Origin: Pleomorphomonas sp. T1.2MG-36
GTDB lineage: Bacteria > Pseudomonadota > Alphaproteobacteria > Rhizobiales > Pleomorphomonadaceae
Direction: 5' to 3'
Assembly: GCF_950100655.1 (NCBI RefSeq)
Contig: NZ_CATNLY010000045.1
Span: 248,001-312,000 of the forward strand
DNA: 64,000 nucleotides
The position numbers and the translations under genes are program-made. Of this stretch, positions 9,223 to 19,690 are shown piece by piece. How positions within the stretch are numbered: position 1 is the first letter of the stretch; each line of letters opens with the position of its first letter. Under the pieces are notes generated by a model that was not told the DNA's origin, ran no database searches, and saw nothing but the letters and a program-made list of their open reading frames with translations.

Positions 9223-9828
9223 TTGGCCCGACGCGTGACAGGTCCGGAAATCGAGCGGCTGATTCAGCTTCTTGCCCGTCTGCCCGGTCTCGGACCGCGT
9301 TCGGCCCGTCGTGCGGCGTTGCAGTTGGTCAAGAAGCGCGACCAGCTGCTCTCTCCGCTGACCGATGCCATGCGGATCGTCCATGACCGTGTGCGGGTCT
9401 GTTCGGTGTGCGGCAACGTGGATACCGCCGATCCCTGCACGGTCTGTACCGATCCGACGCGCGACGGGTCGGTGATCGTCGTGGTGGAGGACGTTGCCGA
9501 TCTCTGGGCTCTGGAACGCGCCGGTGCCGTCAACGCCCGCTATCACGTGCTTGGGGGCGTGCTGTCGCCGCTGTCTGGCATCGGGCCTGACGATCTCGAT
9601 ATCGCCGGCCTCGTCGACCGGGCGTCCGATCCGGCGGTCAAGGAAGTGATTCTCGCCGTCAATGCCACCGTCGACGGCCAGACGACCGCCCACTACGTGA
9701 CGGATCGACTCGACGGTCTCGGCGTCAAGGTGACGCGCCTCGCCCACGGCGTGCCGGTGGGCGGAGAGCTCGACTATCTGGACGAGGGTACGCTGACGGC
9801 GGCCATACGCTCGCGCACGCCATTCTGA
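9223..9828 (+). CDS. recR: Recombination mediator protein RecR
   Basis: 201 residues from TTG 9223, giving [11 protein letters not shown], the family's normal N-terminus and length; a GGAG lies 6-7 nt upstream. A GTG at 9196 would add nine residues and is the alternative. Domains in order: helix-hairpin-helix ([19 protein letters not shown]), Cys4 zinc finger ([16 protein letters not shown]), Toprim ([15 protein letters not shown]) and the C-terminal Walker-like segment [16 protein letters not shown]. With RecF and RecO it loads RecA on gapped DNA coated with SSB. Last gene of dnaX-ybaB-recR. Confidence 0.95.
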   Translation: MARRVTGPEIERLIQLLARLPGLGPRSARRAALQLVKKRDQLLSPLTDAMRIVHDRVRVCSVCGNVDTADPCTVCTDPTRDGSVIVVVEDVADLWALERAGAVNARYHVLGGVLSPLSGIGPDDLDIAGLVDRASDPAVKEVILAVNATVDGQTTAHYVTDRLDGLGVKVTRLAHGVPVGGELDYLDEGTLTAAIRSRTPF

Positions 9829-10109
9829 TTGGGGCGCCAAACGAGGCGAGAGCGGACCGAAAACCGAGGCTGGCGACTGCCAGCAATTGGTGTTGGGCCA
9901 ACAAGGCCGTCTTGACTTTAGCCGAGCGAATGCCGATCTTTCCGAACATGGAACCGCGGACCAGCCATCTTCGAGTGCTTTGCAGGATCTATCCCGTCGC
10001 GGGATACTGATCTCACGGTCCCGCATGTCGCGCGCAGGCCGTGAGGCTCTGCCGCCGGTTTTTCCGCCGCCATCGCTGCGCGACACCTACTCTCAGCTTT
10101 CTAACATCA
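9829..10109. other. Intergenic region between recR and rnk, no gene seen
   Basis: About 280 bp without a convincing reading frame on either strand; short open frames here lack a usable start context and family motifs. It probably carries the rnk promoter, but no convincing -35/-10 pair could be chosen by eye. Confidence 0.4.
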
Positions 10110-10139
10110 GGTCCGCCTGAAAGCGGACCGTTTCCTTTT
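10110..10139 (+). terminator. Hairpin with T-rich tail in the rnk leader
   Basis: GGTCCGC (10110-10116), loop CTGAAA and GCGGACC (10123-10129) form a perfect 7-bp stem followed by TTTCCTTTT. It ends only about 12 nt before the rnk start codon, next to the GGAGGAAC ribosome-binding site. It could be the recR terminator or an attenuator of rnk. Confidence 0.5.
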
Positions 10140-10151
10140 GGAGGAACGAAC

Positions 10152-10571
10152 ATGACCACCGCCACACGCCGGCGACGCTTGCCGGCCATCACCCTCGCCC
10201 GCTCCGATCACGAGCGCCTTGCCAATCTCGCCGACGCGCTTGCCGATCGTGACCCTGCCGCCGCCGACCAGTTGGCCGCCGAGCTCGAACGCGCGCGCGT
10301 CGTCGCCGACGATCGTCTGGCGCAGGGAACCGTGCGCATGGGCGCGGCCGTGCGCTTCAGCCTGGACGGAGCCGAGCCTCGGACCGTTCGCCTGGTTTAC
10401 CCGGGCGAGGCGGACATCGAGCAGGGGCGCATTTCCGTGCTGACGCCGGTTGGGGCGGCGCTGATCGGCCTGACCGCTGGTCAGAGCATCGAGTGGACGG
10501 ATCGCGACGGCAAGTCCCGCCGCCTGAGTGTGCTGGAAGTTGGGGTGGAGGATCTGGCCATGGTGTCGTGA
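10152..10571 (+). CDS. rnk: Regulator of nucleoside diphosphate kinase (Rnk, GreA/GreB C-terminal fold)
   Basis: 139 residues, ATG 10152 behind a strong GGAGGAAC site. The N-terminal coiled segment (RSDHERLANLADALADRDPAAADQLAAELERARVV) is followed by a GreA/GreB-type C-terminal domain (GTVRMGAAVRFSLDGAEPRTVRLVYPGEADIEQGRISVLTPVGAALIGLTAGQSIEW). Rnk binds RNA polymerase near the secondary channel and affects nucleotide metabolism in gammaproteobacteria; the role here is inferred from family. The gene ends in a long inverted repeat shared with the convergent gdhA. Confidence 0.88.
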   Translation: MTTATRRRRLPAITLARSDHERLANLADALADRDPAAADQLAAELERARVVADDRLAQGTVRMGAAVRFSLDGAEPRTVRLVYPGEADIEQGRISVLTPVGAALIGLTAGQSIEWTDRDGKSRRLSVLEVGVEDLAMVS

Positions 10572-10591
10572 GGGCGGGGTCCGCCCTCACG
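10567..10591. terminator. Perfect 11-bp inverted repeat over the rnk stop codon
   Basis: CGTGAGGGCGG (10567-10577), loop GGT and CCGCCCTCACG (10581-10591). The rnk TGA (10569-10571) lies inside the left arm. It is placed between convergent rnk and gdhA and is symmetric, so it could block both transcripts, but neither strand has a proper T-run. Confidence 0.45.
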
Positions 10592-10602
10592 CGGTCCGGA
10601 TG

Positions 10603-12368
<1,766 letters not shown>

Positions 12369-13427
12369 TTAGCCGCCGGAAAGGCGGAGTGGTACCTCGA
12401 GAGCGTGCCCGCTTCTGGTCGAGAACGCCACGACACCGCCGCAAGCTCGCGCCAGCCCTTCGATCAGCAAACGCCGCTCGGCAGCTGCCGCGCGGGCCTC
12501 GGTGTCGGCCGCTATGGGTTTCCCGCCCGACTGGCGAACCGTGGCGATGAGGCGGCCGGACGCAGCCCTGAGCGAAACGGTTGCCACGCCGCCTGCCGCC
12601 GCCGCATCGCCGGCTTCCGCTAGGAAGCCTTCGACGAGATCGGCATAAAGCGTCGGACTGGTTTCGATCGGTAGCGGCAGCGAGGGGGCAAGGAAGGTGA
12701 CGGTGCCCCCGGCGTCCGCTCTGAGGTCCTGCTTCTTCACCGCATCGGTGAAGAACGGTATGGCATCGAAGCGCTGAACGCCGGCACCGAACCGGCTGGC
12801 GGCTTCGAGGTCGGCGATCGAACGGGCGAGGGCGGCGCGCTTGATCTCCTGGTTCGCCGAACGATCGGCGCTCCGTTCGGGGCGAAGCGCAAGTCCGGCC
12901 GCATAAAGGTTGGACATCAGCGCTCTCAGCATCGTGGCCGCATCGCGACGCGCGGCCTGCCGCCGTGGAAGCAGCGTCGAGAAAACCCTGTCGAGCGTTG
13001 CCACTGCGAGATCGCTCTTGGTGAGCAGTCCGTCGGCGCCGGCCCGGCGACCGATCAGCTCGATGTCGTCATTGTCGAGCGCCGAGGTCAGGATCACCGG
13101 CACGTCGGCGACCCTCTTGATCTCGTCGATCAGCGCCATGGTGGTGCGCCCGGCCATCCAGAACTCGCAGAGCACGACATCGCAAGGCTGGCGCGACAAT
13201 GCCGAAAGCGCCGCTTCGCGCGTGCCGGCCGCAACGAAGGTGGCGGCGAAGCTGGGCAGCGCGCCGACGAGACGGCCGATCAGGAAGGTGTCCTCCGGCG
13301 CGTCGCCAATATGAAGAACGGTGATCGCCCGCCGCTCAACGCCGGTATCCGACGCGTCGACGAGACGAAGGCGCCGCGCGGCCGCGTCTTCGATGGCTGG
13401 AATGAACGGCCCCGACAGTCGAGCCAT
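12369..13427 (-). CDS. Receiver-like protein with degenerate phosphosite and a phosphotransfer/ATPase-like C-terminus
   Basis: 352 residues. Residues 35-150 look like a response-regulator receiver: ITVLHIGDAPED, DVVLCEFWMAG, PVILTSALDND and GADGLLTKSDL with the conserved Lys at 137. The phospho-accepting Asp is replaced by Glu (E88) and the MP pair is MA, so classical phosphorylation is unlikely. Residues 160-230 are predicted helical (MLRALMSNLYAAGLAL, IKRAALARSIADLEAA) and 235-352 resemble a histidine-kinase catalytic fold without N/G boxes (VATVSLRAASGRLIATVRQSGG, RRLLIEGLARACGGVVAFSTRSG). The helical-plus-degenerate-CA layout recalls ChpT-type histidine phosphotransferases; that is inference. 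A CtrA-type box lies about 92 bp upstream. Confidence 0.7.
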   Translation of the reverse strand: MARLSGPFIPAIEDAAARRLRLVDASDTGVERRAITVLHIGDAPEDTFLIGRLVGALPSFAATFVAAGTREAALSALSRQPCDVVLCEFWMAGRTTMALIDEIKRVADVPVILTSALDNDDIELIGRRAGADGLLTKSDLAVATLDRVFSTLLPRRQAARRDAATMLRALMSNLYAAGLALRPERSADRSANQEIKRAALARSIADLEAASRFGAGVQRFDAIPFFTDAVKKQDLRADAGGTVTFLAPSLPLPIETSPTLYADLVEGFLAEAGDAAAAGGVATVSLRAASGRLIATVRQSGGKPIAADTEARAAAAERRLLIEGLARACGGVVAFSTRSGHALEVPLRLSGG

Positions 13428-13518
13428 GAACGATCCTCTTCCCTCTCCGGCCCCGGCTATCGAATCGCATCTTCACCGCGGACATTGAAAAATATGCAGG
13501 AAACTGCGAAAAAAGTAG

Positions 13519-13533
13519 TTAACGAGCCGTTAA
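13519..13533. promoter_or_regulatory. CtrA-type binding box TTAA-N7-TTAA
   Basis: TTAACGAGCCGTTAA: two TTAA half sites separated by exactly seven bases, the CtrA consensus spacing, and also a perfect palindrome around AGC. It lies between divergent genes, 92 bp upstream of the receiver-like protein (start 13427) and 172 bp upstream of galE (start 13705). Sequence match only. Confidence 0.55.
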
Positions 13534-13704
13534 TTTCCCCTGTTGGCTGAGAATGTGCACATGATTTTCGATCGCCCCGCCCTTGGCGAACAATTGCGTC
13601 CCCCCGGCATCCTCCCACTGGAAAAGCAAAGCCAAACGGGCGATAGAGGGGTCTCGCTTCTGGCGCCCTGATCTGAGACGCCGATAGGATCCGAGGAGTT
13701 TTCC

Positions 13705-14697
13705 ATGTCCATTCTGGTGACCGGTGGCGCCGGCTATATTGGCAGCCACATGGTGCATGCTCTCGTCGACCGTGGCGAGAGCGTTGTCGTGCTCGACAAC
13801 CTTTCGACCGGCTACGATGCCGTCATTCCCGGTTCGGCGACGCTGGTCGTCGGCGACATCGGAGATGGCGATCTGGTCGACAAGCTGATCGCCGATCACG
13901 GCATCACTGCCGTCGCCCATTTCGCCGGTTCGATCGTGGTGCCGGATTCGGTGACCGATCCGCTATCCTACTACGAGAACAACACGGTGAAATCGCGCTC
14001 GCTGATCGCGGCGGCGGTGCGCGGCAAGGTCAAGGCCTTCCTGTTCTCCTCGACGGCCGCCGTCTATGGCGAGCCCGGCGTCGATCTGATCGACGAAGCG
14101 GTGCCGCTCGGACCGGTCTCGCCCTACGGCTCGTCCAAATGGATGACCGAGATCATGCTGCGCGACAGCGCCTTCGCCTACGGCTTCCGCTACGCGGCGC
14201 TGCGCTATTTCAACGTCGCCGGCGCCGATCCGAAGGGGCGCACGGGCCAGTCGACCAAGCGCGCCACCCATCTCATCAAAATCGCCGCTCAGGCCGCCCT
14301 CGGACAGCGCGATGGCATGGACGTGTTTGGCACCGACTATCCCACCCCCGACGGCACCTGCCTCAGGGACTACATTCACGTCAGCGACCTCATCGAGGCG
14401 CATGTGCTGGCGCTGAAGCACCTGATGAACGGCGGCGACACCTTCGTCGCCAATGCCGGCTATGGTCACGGCTTCTCCGTGCTTGAGGTGATCGATGCGG
14501 TGAAGCGCGTGTCCGGCGTGAACTTCCCCGTTCGTATGGCGCCGCGTCGCGCTGGCGATCCGCCGTCGCTGGTTGCCGATTCGAGCCGGCTGCGTTCCAT
14601 CACCGGCTGGCAGCCCAAGCTCGACGATCTCGATACCATCGTCGGCCACGCCCTGGCGTGGGAGAAATCGCTGGCCGGCCGCAACATCCAGCGCTGA
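13705..14697 (+). CDS. galE: UDP-glucose 4-epimerase
   Basis: 330 residues, ATG 13705 behind CGAGGAG. Extended short-chain dehydrogenase: NAD-binding [10 protein letters not shown] at residues 7-16, [11 protein letters not shown], catalytic [11 protein letters not shown] and YGSSKWMTE (Tyr-x3-Lys), then [16 protein letters not shown] and [19 protein letters not shown], both typical of GalE. Interconverts UDP-glucose and UDP-galactose, giving precursors for LPS and exopolysaccharide. The next gene, kdsA, also serves LPS and begins 64 bp later, so co-transcription is plausible. Confidence 0.95.
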   Translation: MSILVTGGAGYIGSHMVHALVDRGESVVVLDNLSTGYDAVIPGSATLVVGDIGDGDLVDKLIADHGITAVAHFAGSIVVPDSVTDPLSYYENNTVKSRSLIAAAVRGKVKAFLFSSTAAVYGEPGVDLIDEAVPLGPVSPYGSSKWMTEIMLRDSAFAYGFRYAALRYFNVAGADPKGRTGQSTKRATHLIKIAAQAALGQRDGMDVFGTDYPTPDGTCLRDYIHVSDLIEAHVLALKHLMNGGDTFVANAGYGHGFSVLEVIDAVKRVSGVNFPVRMAPRRAGDPPSLVADSSRLRSITGWQPKLDDLDTIVGHALAWEKSLAGRNIQR

Positions 14698-14761
14698 CGA
14701 GAAGTGCCGCGCCCGGCCGCGCCAAGGCCGGGCGTCACCCCTTTGGAAAGGTTCCCCGCCC

Positions 14762-15619
14762 ATGGCCGTCGCCACGCCGCAAAAAGCCGTCACCGTCGGC
14801 TCCGTCACCTTCGACAACACCGCCCCCTTCGTGCTCATCGCCGGTCCCTGCCAGATCGAGAGCCGCGAACACGCGCTGAAGATCGCCACCTTCCTGGCGG
14901 ACACGGCCAAGGCGGCCGGCGTGCCCTTCGTATTCAAGGCCTCCTATGACAAGGCCAACCGGACCTCGCTGAAGGGGACACGTGGCGTAGGCATCGAGGC
15001 CGGCTTGTCTATTCTCGCCGAAATCCGCGATCGCCTGGGCTGCCCCGTGCTCACCGACGTCCATGACATCGAGCAGACCCGTCGGGCGGGCGATGTGGTC
15101 GATGTCCTGCAAATTCCGGCATTTCTTTGCCGTCAGACCGACCTCCTGATCGCCGCTGGCGAGACCGGCAAGGTCGTCAATGTCAAAAAAGGGCAGTTCC
15201 TGGCGCCCTGGGACATGCAGAACGTCGCCGACAAGGTGGCCTCGACGGGCAACGAGCGCATTCTCCTCACCGATCGCGGCACGTCCTTCGGCTACGGCGC
15301 CCTGGTCACCGATTTCCGGGGGCTGCCGACCATGGCCGAAACCGGTTATCCGATTGTCTTCGATGCCACCCATTCGGTGCAGGAGCCCGGCGGTCGTGGC
15401 TCGTCATCGGGCGGCAAGCGCGTATTCGCTCCGGCACTGGCCAGGGCGGCTGTAGCGGTCGGTTGCTCGGCCGTGTTCATCGAGGCGCACGACGATCCGG
15501 ACCGGGCGCCTTCGGACGGGCCGAACATGCTGCCGCTGCCCTGGATCGCGCCGCTTCTTTCCGATCTCAAGGCGCTCGACGCCGTCGCCAAGGGGCGGGC
15601 ACTCACCGAGGCCTACTGA
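14762..15619 (+). CDS. kdsA: 3-deoxy-8-phosphooctulonate synthase (KDO8P synthase)
   Basis: 285 residues, ATG 14762. Condenses phosphoenolpyruvate with arabinose 5-phosphate to KDO-8-phosphate for lipid A core. Family motifs: [79 protein letters not shown] and [12 protein letters not shown]. Length fits the family (about 280). The motif at VNVKKGQF reads like the metal-independent class, but class assignment by eye is tentative. The stop overlaps by 7 bp the 3' end of the convergent hybrid kinase gene. Confidence 0.96.
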   Translation: MAVATPQKAVTVGSVTFDNTAPFVLIAGPCQIESREHALKIATFLADTAKAAGVPFVFKASYDKANRTSLKGTRGVGIEAGLSILAEIRDRLGCPVLTDVHDIEQTRRAGDVVDVLQIPAFLCRQTDLLIAAGETGKVVNVKKGQFLAPWDMQNVADKVASTGNERILLTDRGTSFGYGALVTDFRGLPTMAETGYPIVFDATHSVQEPGGRGSSSGGKRVFAPALARAAVAVGCSAVFIEAHDDPDRAPSDGPNMLPLPWIAPLLSDLKALDAVAKGRALTEAY

Positions 15620-18165
15620 ACGGCTTCCGCCTCACTGGCCGCGGATGTCTTGGCGAACTCCGCCTTGAGGCCGGCAACGACGCTGCCGGCGCCGGCGATG
15701 GTCATCATGAGCTTGCCGAGGGCGCCGACGTCTGGGTCCGGCAGTTCGGCCATCAACGCCGCCGCCTGCCGCGACAGGTCGTCGAAGCCGACGTTGGCCG
15801 ATGCGCCCTTCAGCGTGTGCAGGCTGCGCTTGGCGAGTTCCGCGTCGCCGCGTTCGAGCGCCGCCGAAAGGTCGGAGAGGAGACCCGCGACGTCGGTGGC
15901 GAAGGAGTCGAGCAGGAAGGCGGTATCCTCCGGACCGAGCTCGCGCAGGAGCGCGTCGACCCGGCGGCGATTGACCGTTTCTGCACGCGCCGCTTCGCGT
16001 GTGACGGTTCGCCGCGTCGCCGGTACCTTGCCCTCGGATAGTGCGGCGAGAACCGACAGCAGATCGTCACGTTCGACGGGCTTGGGCAGGAAGCCGTTCA
16101 TGCCGGCCTTGCGGCACGCTTCGCGGTCGGCGGCGAAGGCGTTGGCGGTCATGGCGACGATCGGCACGTTACGGCCATGCCCGCTCGACCGGCGGATGGC
16201 GCGCGTCGCCTCCAGGCCGTCCATCACCGGCATCTGCATGTCCATGAACACGATATCGAACTCGCGGGCGTTGACCATGGCCAGCGCTTCGGCGCCGTTT
16301 TCGGCCAATGCGGCCTCGATGCCGAGGCGGGCGAGCAGGCGGAGCGCCACTTGCTGGTTGATGCGATTGTCCTCGACCACCAGCACCCTCAGTCCCTTCG
16401 GCACGGCGGCCTCTTCGCCCGGGCTACGGCGCTTGTCTTCCGTCGCGAGACTTCCGGCGATCGAAGCGGCGACGATGGCCGGCGTCAAGGTATTGGCAGG
16501 GCGGCCGGGTTTGCCGGCGACACGGGGGGCCGTCTGCGAGAAGGCGATGTCGAGGCGCGCGCGCTGATGGTCCGGCGGCAGGGCCGTGACGACGATCGCG
16601 ATGTCGGCACCTTGCTCGCGCTCCGCGGCTCCGGCGCCGAAGTAGGCGAAGGTCGCGACGATCGCGGCGGTCTCGGTGGAGGTCCGCCCCTTCACCCAAA
16701 CGCTGGCGCCGTGGAGCGGAGCCGGATCGACGTCGGCCGCATCGGCTCGTTCAAGCGGTAGCTCGAAGAAGAAGGTGGAGCCTCGCCCTTCGCGGCTCTT
16801 GACGCCGATCGCGCCACCCAGTCCCTCGACGATGCGCCGGCTGATGGCGAGCCCGAGACCGGTTCCGCCGAACCGGCGGGTAATCGACGCATCGACTTGC
16901 GAGAACTCCTTGAACAGGCGCTTCTGACCCTCTTCGGAAATGCCGGTGCCGGTATCTTCCACCTCAAAGCGGAGAACCGGGCGCTCGCCGCCGTTCACTT
17001 CGCGGATTCGTACGGCGATCATGCCGCTCTCGGTGAACTTGACCGCGTTGGACAGGAAGTTGATCAGCACCTGACGAACGCGCGTCGGGTCGCCTGAATA
17101 ACGGGCGTTCATGGCGATCTCAGGCGCCAGAACGGCGACAAGGCCCTTCTCGCGAACGGATGCCTCCACCATGGACATCGCCGCCTCGGCCGTGCCCACC
17201 GGATCGAAGACGATGCGGTCGACGTCGAAAGAGCCGGCCTCCAGCTTGGAAAAATCGAGGATGTCGTTGACGAGGGCGATCAGGCTGCGGCCACAGGTTT
17301 CGATGTTGGTGGCAAAGCCGCGCTGTTCGGCATCGAGCTGCGTGTCCTTGAGAAGATGCGCCATACCCAGCACGCCGTTGATCGGGGTGCGAATCTCGTG
17401 GCTCATGGTGGCGAGAAAGGCCGACTTCGCCTGGTTGGCCGCCTCGGCTGCGGCGACGGCCTGCTTGAGTTCGGCGGCCATGGCCTCAAGGCGCAGTCTC
17501 GAACTCCAGATCTCGCGGATCTGCCGGATCAGGCTGAAGATGAAGATGCACATGGAAAGCGTCAGCGCGCCGACCAGGACGACAAGCACGCGATAGAGCT
17601 TCTCGCGCAGCATCCGCTCCTCGGATCGGGCAACGATTTCCGCCGTCTCCGCGAAGGTCGCCACTCGGGACGTGATGGCCGGGAGATCGCTCAGGCGGTT
17701 GCCGAGCGCGTCGAGGGTCTCTTCGTCGATCTTCGGCGTGCTGGCCAGACGGTCGATGAGTGTCCTCGCGTCCGCCACGGCTTTCGTCACCGCGCCGACG
17801 TCGGTACCTTCGGGCGCCGTCACCGCAAAATCGCGCGCGGCGGCACCGAACAGCACAAAGCGCGCGGTGACCGTCTGCGCGCTGGCTTCCGTAGGATCCC
17901 GCCTGGCCGTTTCTACTGAGCGCAACAGCTTTTCGGCTGCCCTGTCGAGCCGATAGGCGGTGGCAAGGGTCCGCGTCTCTTCAAGATCGCTCACGTCCGC
18001 CTGTTGGCGGATCAGGATGGTAAAGACGGCGACGGCGGAAACCAGGAACAGGAAGCCGACGACGACATAGAGCAGTGCGCCCCTGAGCGGATGATCTTGT
18101 GCCGTGGACTTTCCGACACGCATTCCGATGCCAGGTCCGTTCGAAAGGGGAGTGGTGGTCGTCAC
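15613..18165 (-). CDS. Hybrid sensor histidine kinase with receiver and HPt domains
   Basis: 850 residues. Membrane segment at about 30-52, a periplasmic helical sensor region of about 140 residues with no recognised ligand motif, second membrane segment at about 191-213, then a short linker helix. DHp domain with phospho-His in [15 protein letters not shown] (H256); CA domain with N box ([11 protein letters not shown]), DTGTGI, and [10 protein letters not shown]; a degenerate receiver-like segment (about 485-545); a functional receiver with D642 ([12 protein letters not shown]); and HPt with H783 ([13 protein letters not shown]). This is the BarA/ArcB-like tripartite layout. It lies 34 bp after the HD-GYP regulator gene and is probably co-transcribed with it. 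Confidence 0.92.
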   Translation of the reverse strand: MTTTTPLSNGPGIGMRVGKSTAQDHPLRGALLYVVVGFLFLVSAVAVFTILIRQQADVSDLEETRTLATAYRLDRAAEKLLRSVETARRDPTEASAQTVTARFVLFGAAARDFAVTAPEGTDVGAVTKAVADARTLIDRLASTPKIDEETLDALGNRLSDLPAITSRVATFAETAEIVARSEERMLREKLYRVLVVLVGALTLSMCIFIFSLIRQIREIWSSRLRLEAMAAELKQAVAAAEAANQAKSAFLATMSHEIRTPINGVLGMAHLLKDTQLDAEQRGFATNIETCGRSLIALVNDILDFSKLEAGSFDVDRIVFDPVGTAEAAMSMVEASVREKGLVAVLAPEIAMNARYSGDPTRVRQVLINFLSNAVKFTESGMIAVRIREVNGGERPVLRFEVEDTGTGISEEGQKRLFKEFSQVDASITRRFGGTGLGLAISRRIVEGLGGAIGVKSREGRGSTFFFELPLERADAADVDPAPLHGASVWVKGRTSTETAAIVATFAYFGAGAAEREQGADIAIVVTALPPDHQRARLDIAFSQTAPRVAGKPGRPANTLTPAIVAASIAGSLATEDKRRSPGEEAAVPKGLRVLVVEDNRINQQVALRLLARLGIEAALAENGAEALAMVNAREFDIVFMDMQMPVMDGLEATRAIRRSSGHGRNVPIVAMTANAFAADREACRKAGMNGFLPKPVERDDLLSVLAALSEGKVPATRRTVTREAARAETVNRRRVDALLRELGPEDTAFLLDSFATDVAGLLSDLSAALERGDAELAKRSLHTLKGASANVGFDDLSRQAAALMAELPDPDVGALGKLMMTIAGAGSVVAGLKAEFAKTSAASEAEAVQ

Positions 18166-18199
18166 GATGATCGGTCCGGCAAGAAAGCGGCAAGAAAGG

Positions 18200-19261
18200 T
18201 CAGGCGGCGAAGCCGAAGGGTGTTCCAGCCTGTTCCCGGATCTTCAGGATGCGGAAGTAGCGCAACGAAAACGCCCTCGCGACCTCTGGATCGAACTGCT
18301 GGCCGGCGTTGTCGGCGATGTAGCGGGCAGCCTCTTCCGCCGTCCACGCGGCCTTGTAGGGGCGCTCGGAGGTCAGCGCATCGAACACGTCGGCGACGGC
18401 GACGATACGTCCGGCGAGCGGTATCGCCGTTTCCTTGAGGGCGCGCGGATAGCCGGTCCCGTTCCAGAACTCGTGGTGCGTCTCGGCGATCTCGGCGGCG
18501 AGGCGAATGACGCGCGACCGGGAGCCTTCGAGAATCTCGCCGCCGATCAGGGTATGCGCCTGCATTCGGCGGCGCTCCTCGGTCGTGTAGGGACCGGTCT
18601 TGTGAAGAAGGTCGTCGGATAGGCCGAGTTTGCCGATGTCGTGCATCAGCGAGGCGATGTAGAGGTCTTGGCAGTAGGTCTCGCCCTGGCCGAGCTCCTC
18701 TGCGAGTTCGCGGGCCGTGCGGGCGACGCGTACCAGGTGACTGCCGATCGCGGGATCGCGGCGCTCCACGGCGCGGGCGAGACGCAGGATGATCTCCTCT
18801 TCGAGACCCAACCGATCGTGGGTGGCCTTCTGCACCTCGGTCTGCAGCCAGTCGGCGCGGTCCCTGAGCTTGTTCTGCATCTCGCGCAGCATCGCGAGAT
18901 TGCGAAGCCGCGCCTTGGCCTCGGCCATGTCGACCGGCTTGGTGAGAAAGTCGGTCGCTCCGGCCTCGAGGGCTGCGTAGCAGATCTCCCGCTGGTCGAC
19001 AGTGGTGACCATGACGATGGGCACGTCGACATAATCGGGAAGGCTGCGCACCTCGCGGATGAGAGTGAGCCCGTCGATCCCCGGCATCATGTAATCGACG
19101 ATGATCAGGTCGAAGCGGGTTCGGCGGGCCTCGTCGAGCGCCTGCAAGGGGTCGCGAAACGACTGCACGTCGGCGATGCCGGAGCTCTGCGCCAGCTTGC
19201 CGAGCATGAAAAGATTACTTGGGTTGTCGTCGACCAGAAGGAGCTTCATGACGGTTTCCAT
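18200..19261 (-). CDS. Response regulator with HD-GYP phosphodiesterase domain (RpfG-like)
   Basis: 353 residues, ATG 19261 (ATG 19249 also possible). Receiver at 6-120 with acidic pair DD (11-12), phospho-Asp D56 ([10 protein letters not shown]) and Lys in FLTKPVD. A short coiled coil (120-155) leads into HD-GYP: HD at 207-208 ([10 protein letters not shown]), HH at 262-263 and GTGYP at 268-272 for the signature loop, then [13 protein letters not shown]. The family hydrolyses cyclic di-GMP. Metal ligands look intact. It precedes the hybrid kinase on the same strand, the natural candidate for its phospho-donor. Confidence 0.93.
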   Translation of the reverse strand: METVMKLLLVDDNPSNLFMLGKLAQSSGIADVQSFRDPLQALDEARRTRFDLIIVDYMMPGIDGLTLIREVRSLPDYVDVPIVMVTTVDQREICYAALEAGATDFLTKPVDMAEAKARLRNLAMLREMQNKLRDRADWLQTEVQKATHDRLGLEEEIILRLARAVERRDPAIGSHLVRVARTARELAEELGQGETYCQDLYIASLMHDIGKLGLSDDLLHKTGPYTTEERRRMQAHTLIGGEILEGSRSRVIRLAAEIAETHHEFWNGTGYPRALKETAIPLAGRIVAVADVFDALTSERPYKAAWTAEEAARYIADNAGQQFDPEVARAFSLRYFRILKIREQAGTPFGFAA

Positions 19262-19351
19262 GCGGATTTTCTGAAAGATAACGTATCCGGGAAACGTGAA
19301 GCTTCAGAAAATGAGCATGAGAAACGGTGTGTGAACTTAGCTCTGTCTCAT

Positions 19352-19675
19352 TTGATAGAAACTATAAAGGGAATATTTAGCCTATACCCCCCAAGAGGCC
19401 GAAATTTAGGCAAATTGGCCGCAGTAAGCTTTCGGCTTCCTAACTGGCATCGTCATAAATGACAAGGGTGAGCGGATCTCGTTCACGACTTGGCAAGACT
19501 TGGCGCCAGGGCAGCGTTTGCCGCTGGCATGGCCGTGATGACCGGGGCATAACGTCAACATCGAGCCGACGGAAACCCAGCTCACTTTCCGAAAGCACGC
19601 CTCTCGGTCACTGCAGCCGCCAAGTTGCAGACTTACCACCCCGGACATGGCTAGGCCACGTCCGGGTTTTCTTTT
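19352..19675 (+). ncRNA. Candidate small RNA defined by promoter-like and terminator elements
   Basis: In the 429-bp gap between two minus-strand genes there is a plus-strand unit without a credible protein: TTGATA (19352-19357), 16 bp, TATTTA (19374-19379), then about 290 nt, ending in a strong terminator at 19640-19675. No known RNA family was recognised; tmRNA, RNase P RNA and tRNA were looked for and not found, and a 6S RNA could not be confirmed. The promoter call is weak, the terminator strong. Confidence 0.3.
19640..19675 (+). terminator. Rho-independent terminator on the plus strand, no plus-strand gene upstream
   Basis: CCCGGACATGGC (19640-19651), loop TAG, GCCACGTCCGGG (19655-19666) with one A-C mismatch, then TTTTCTTTT. 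The tract is on the plus strand while the flanking genes both run minus. Confidence 0.75.
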
Positions 19676-19690
19676 GCCTCGGTGACGATC

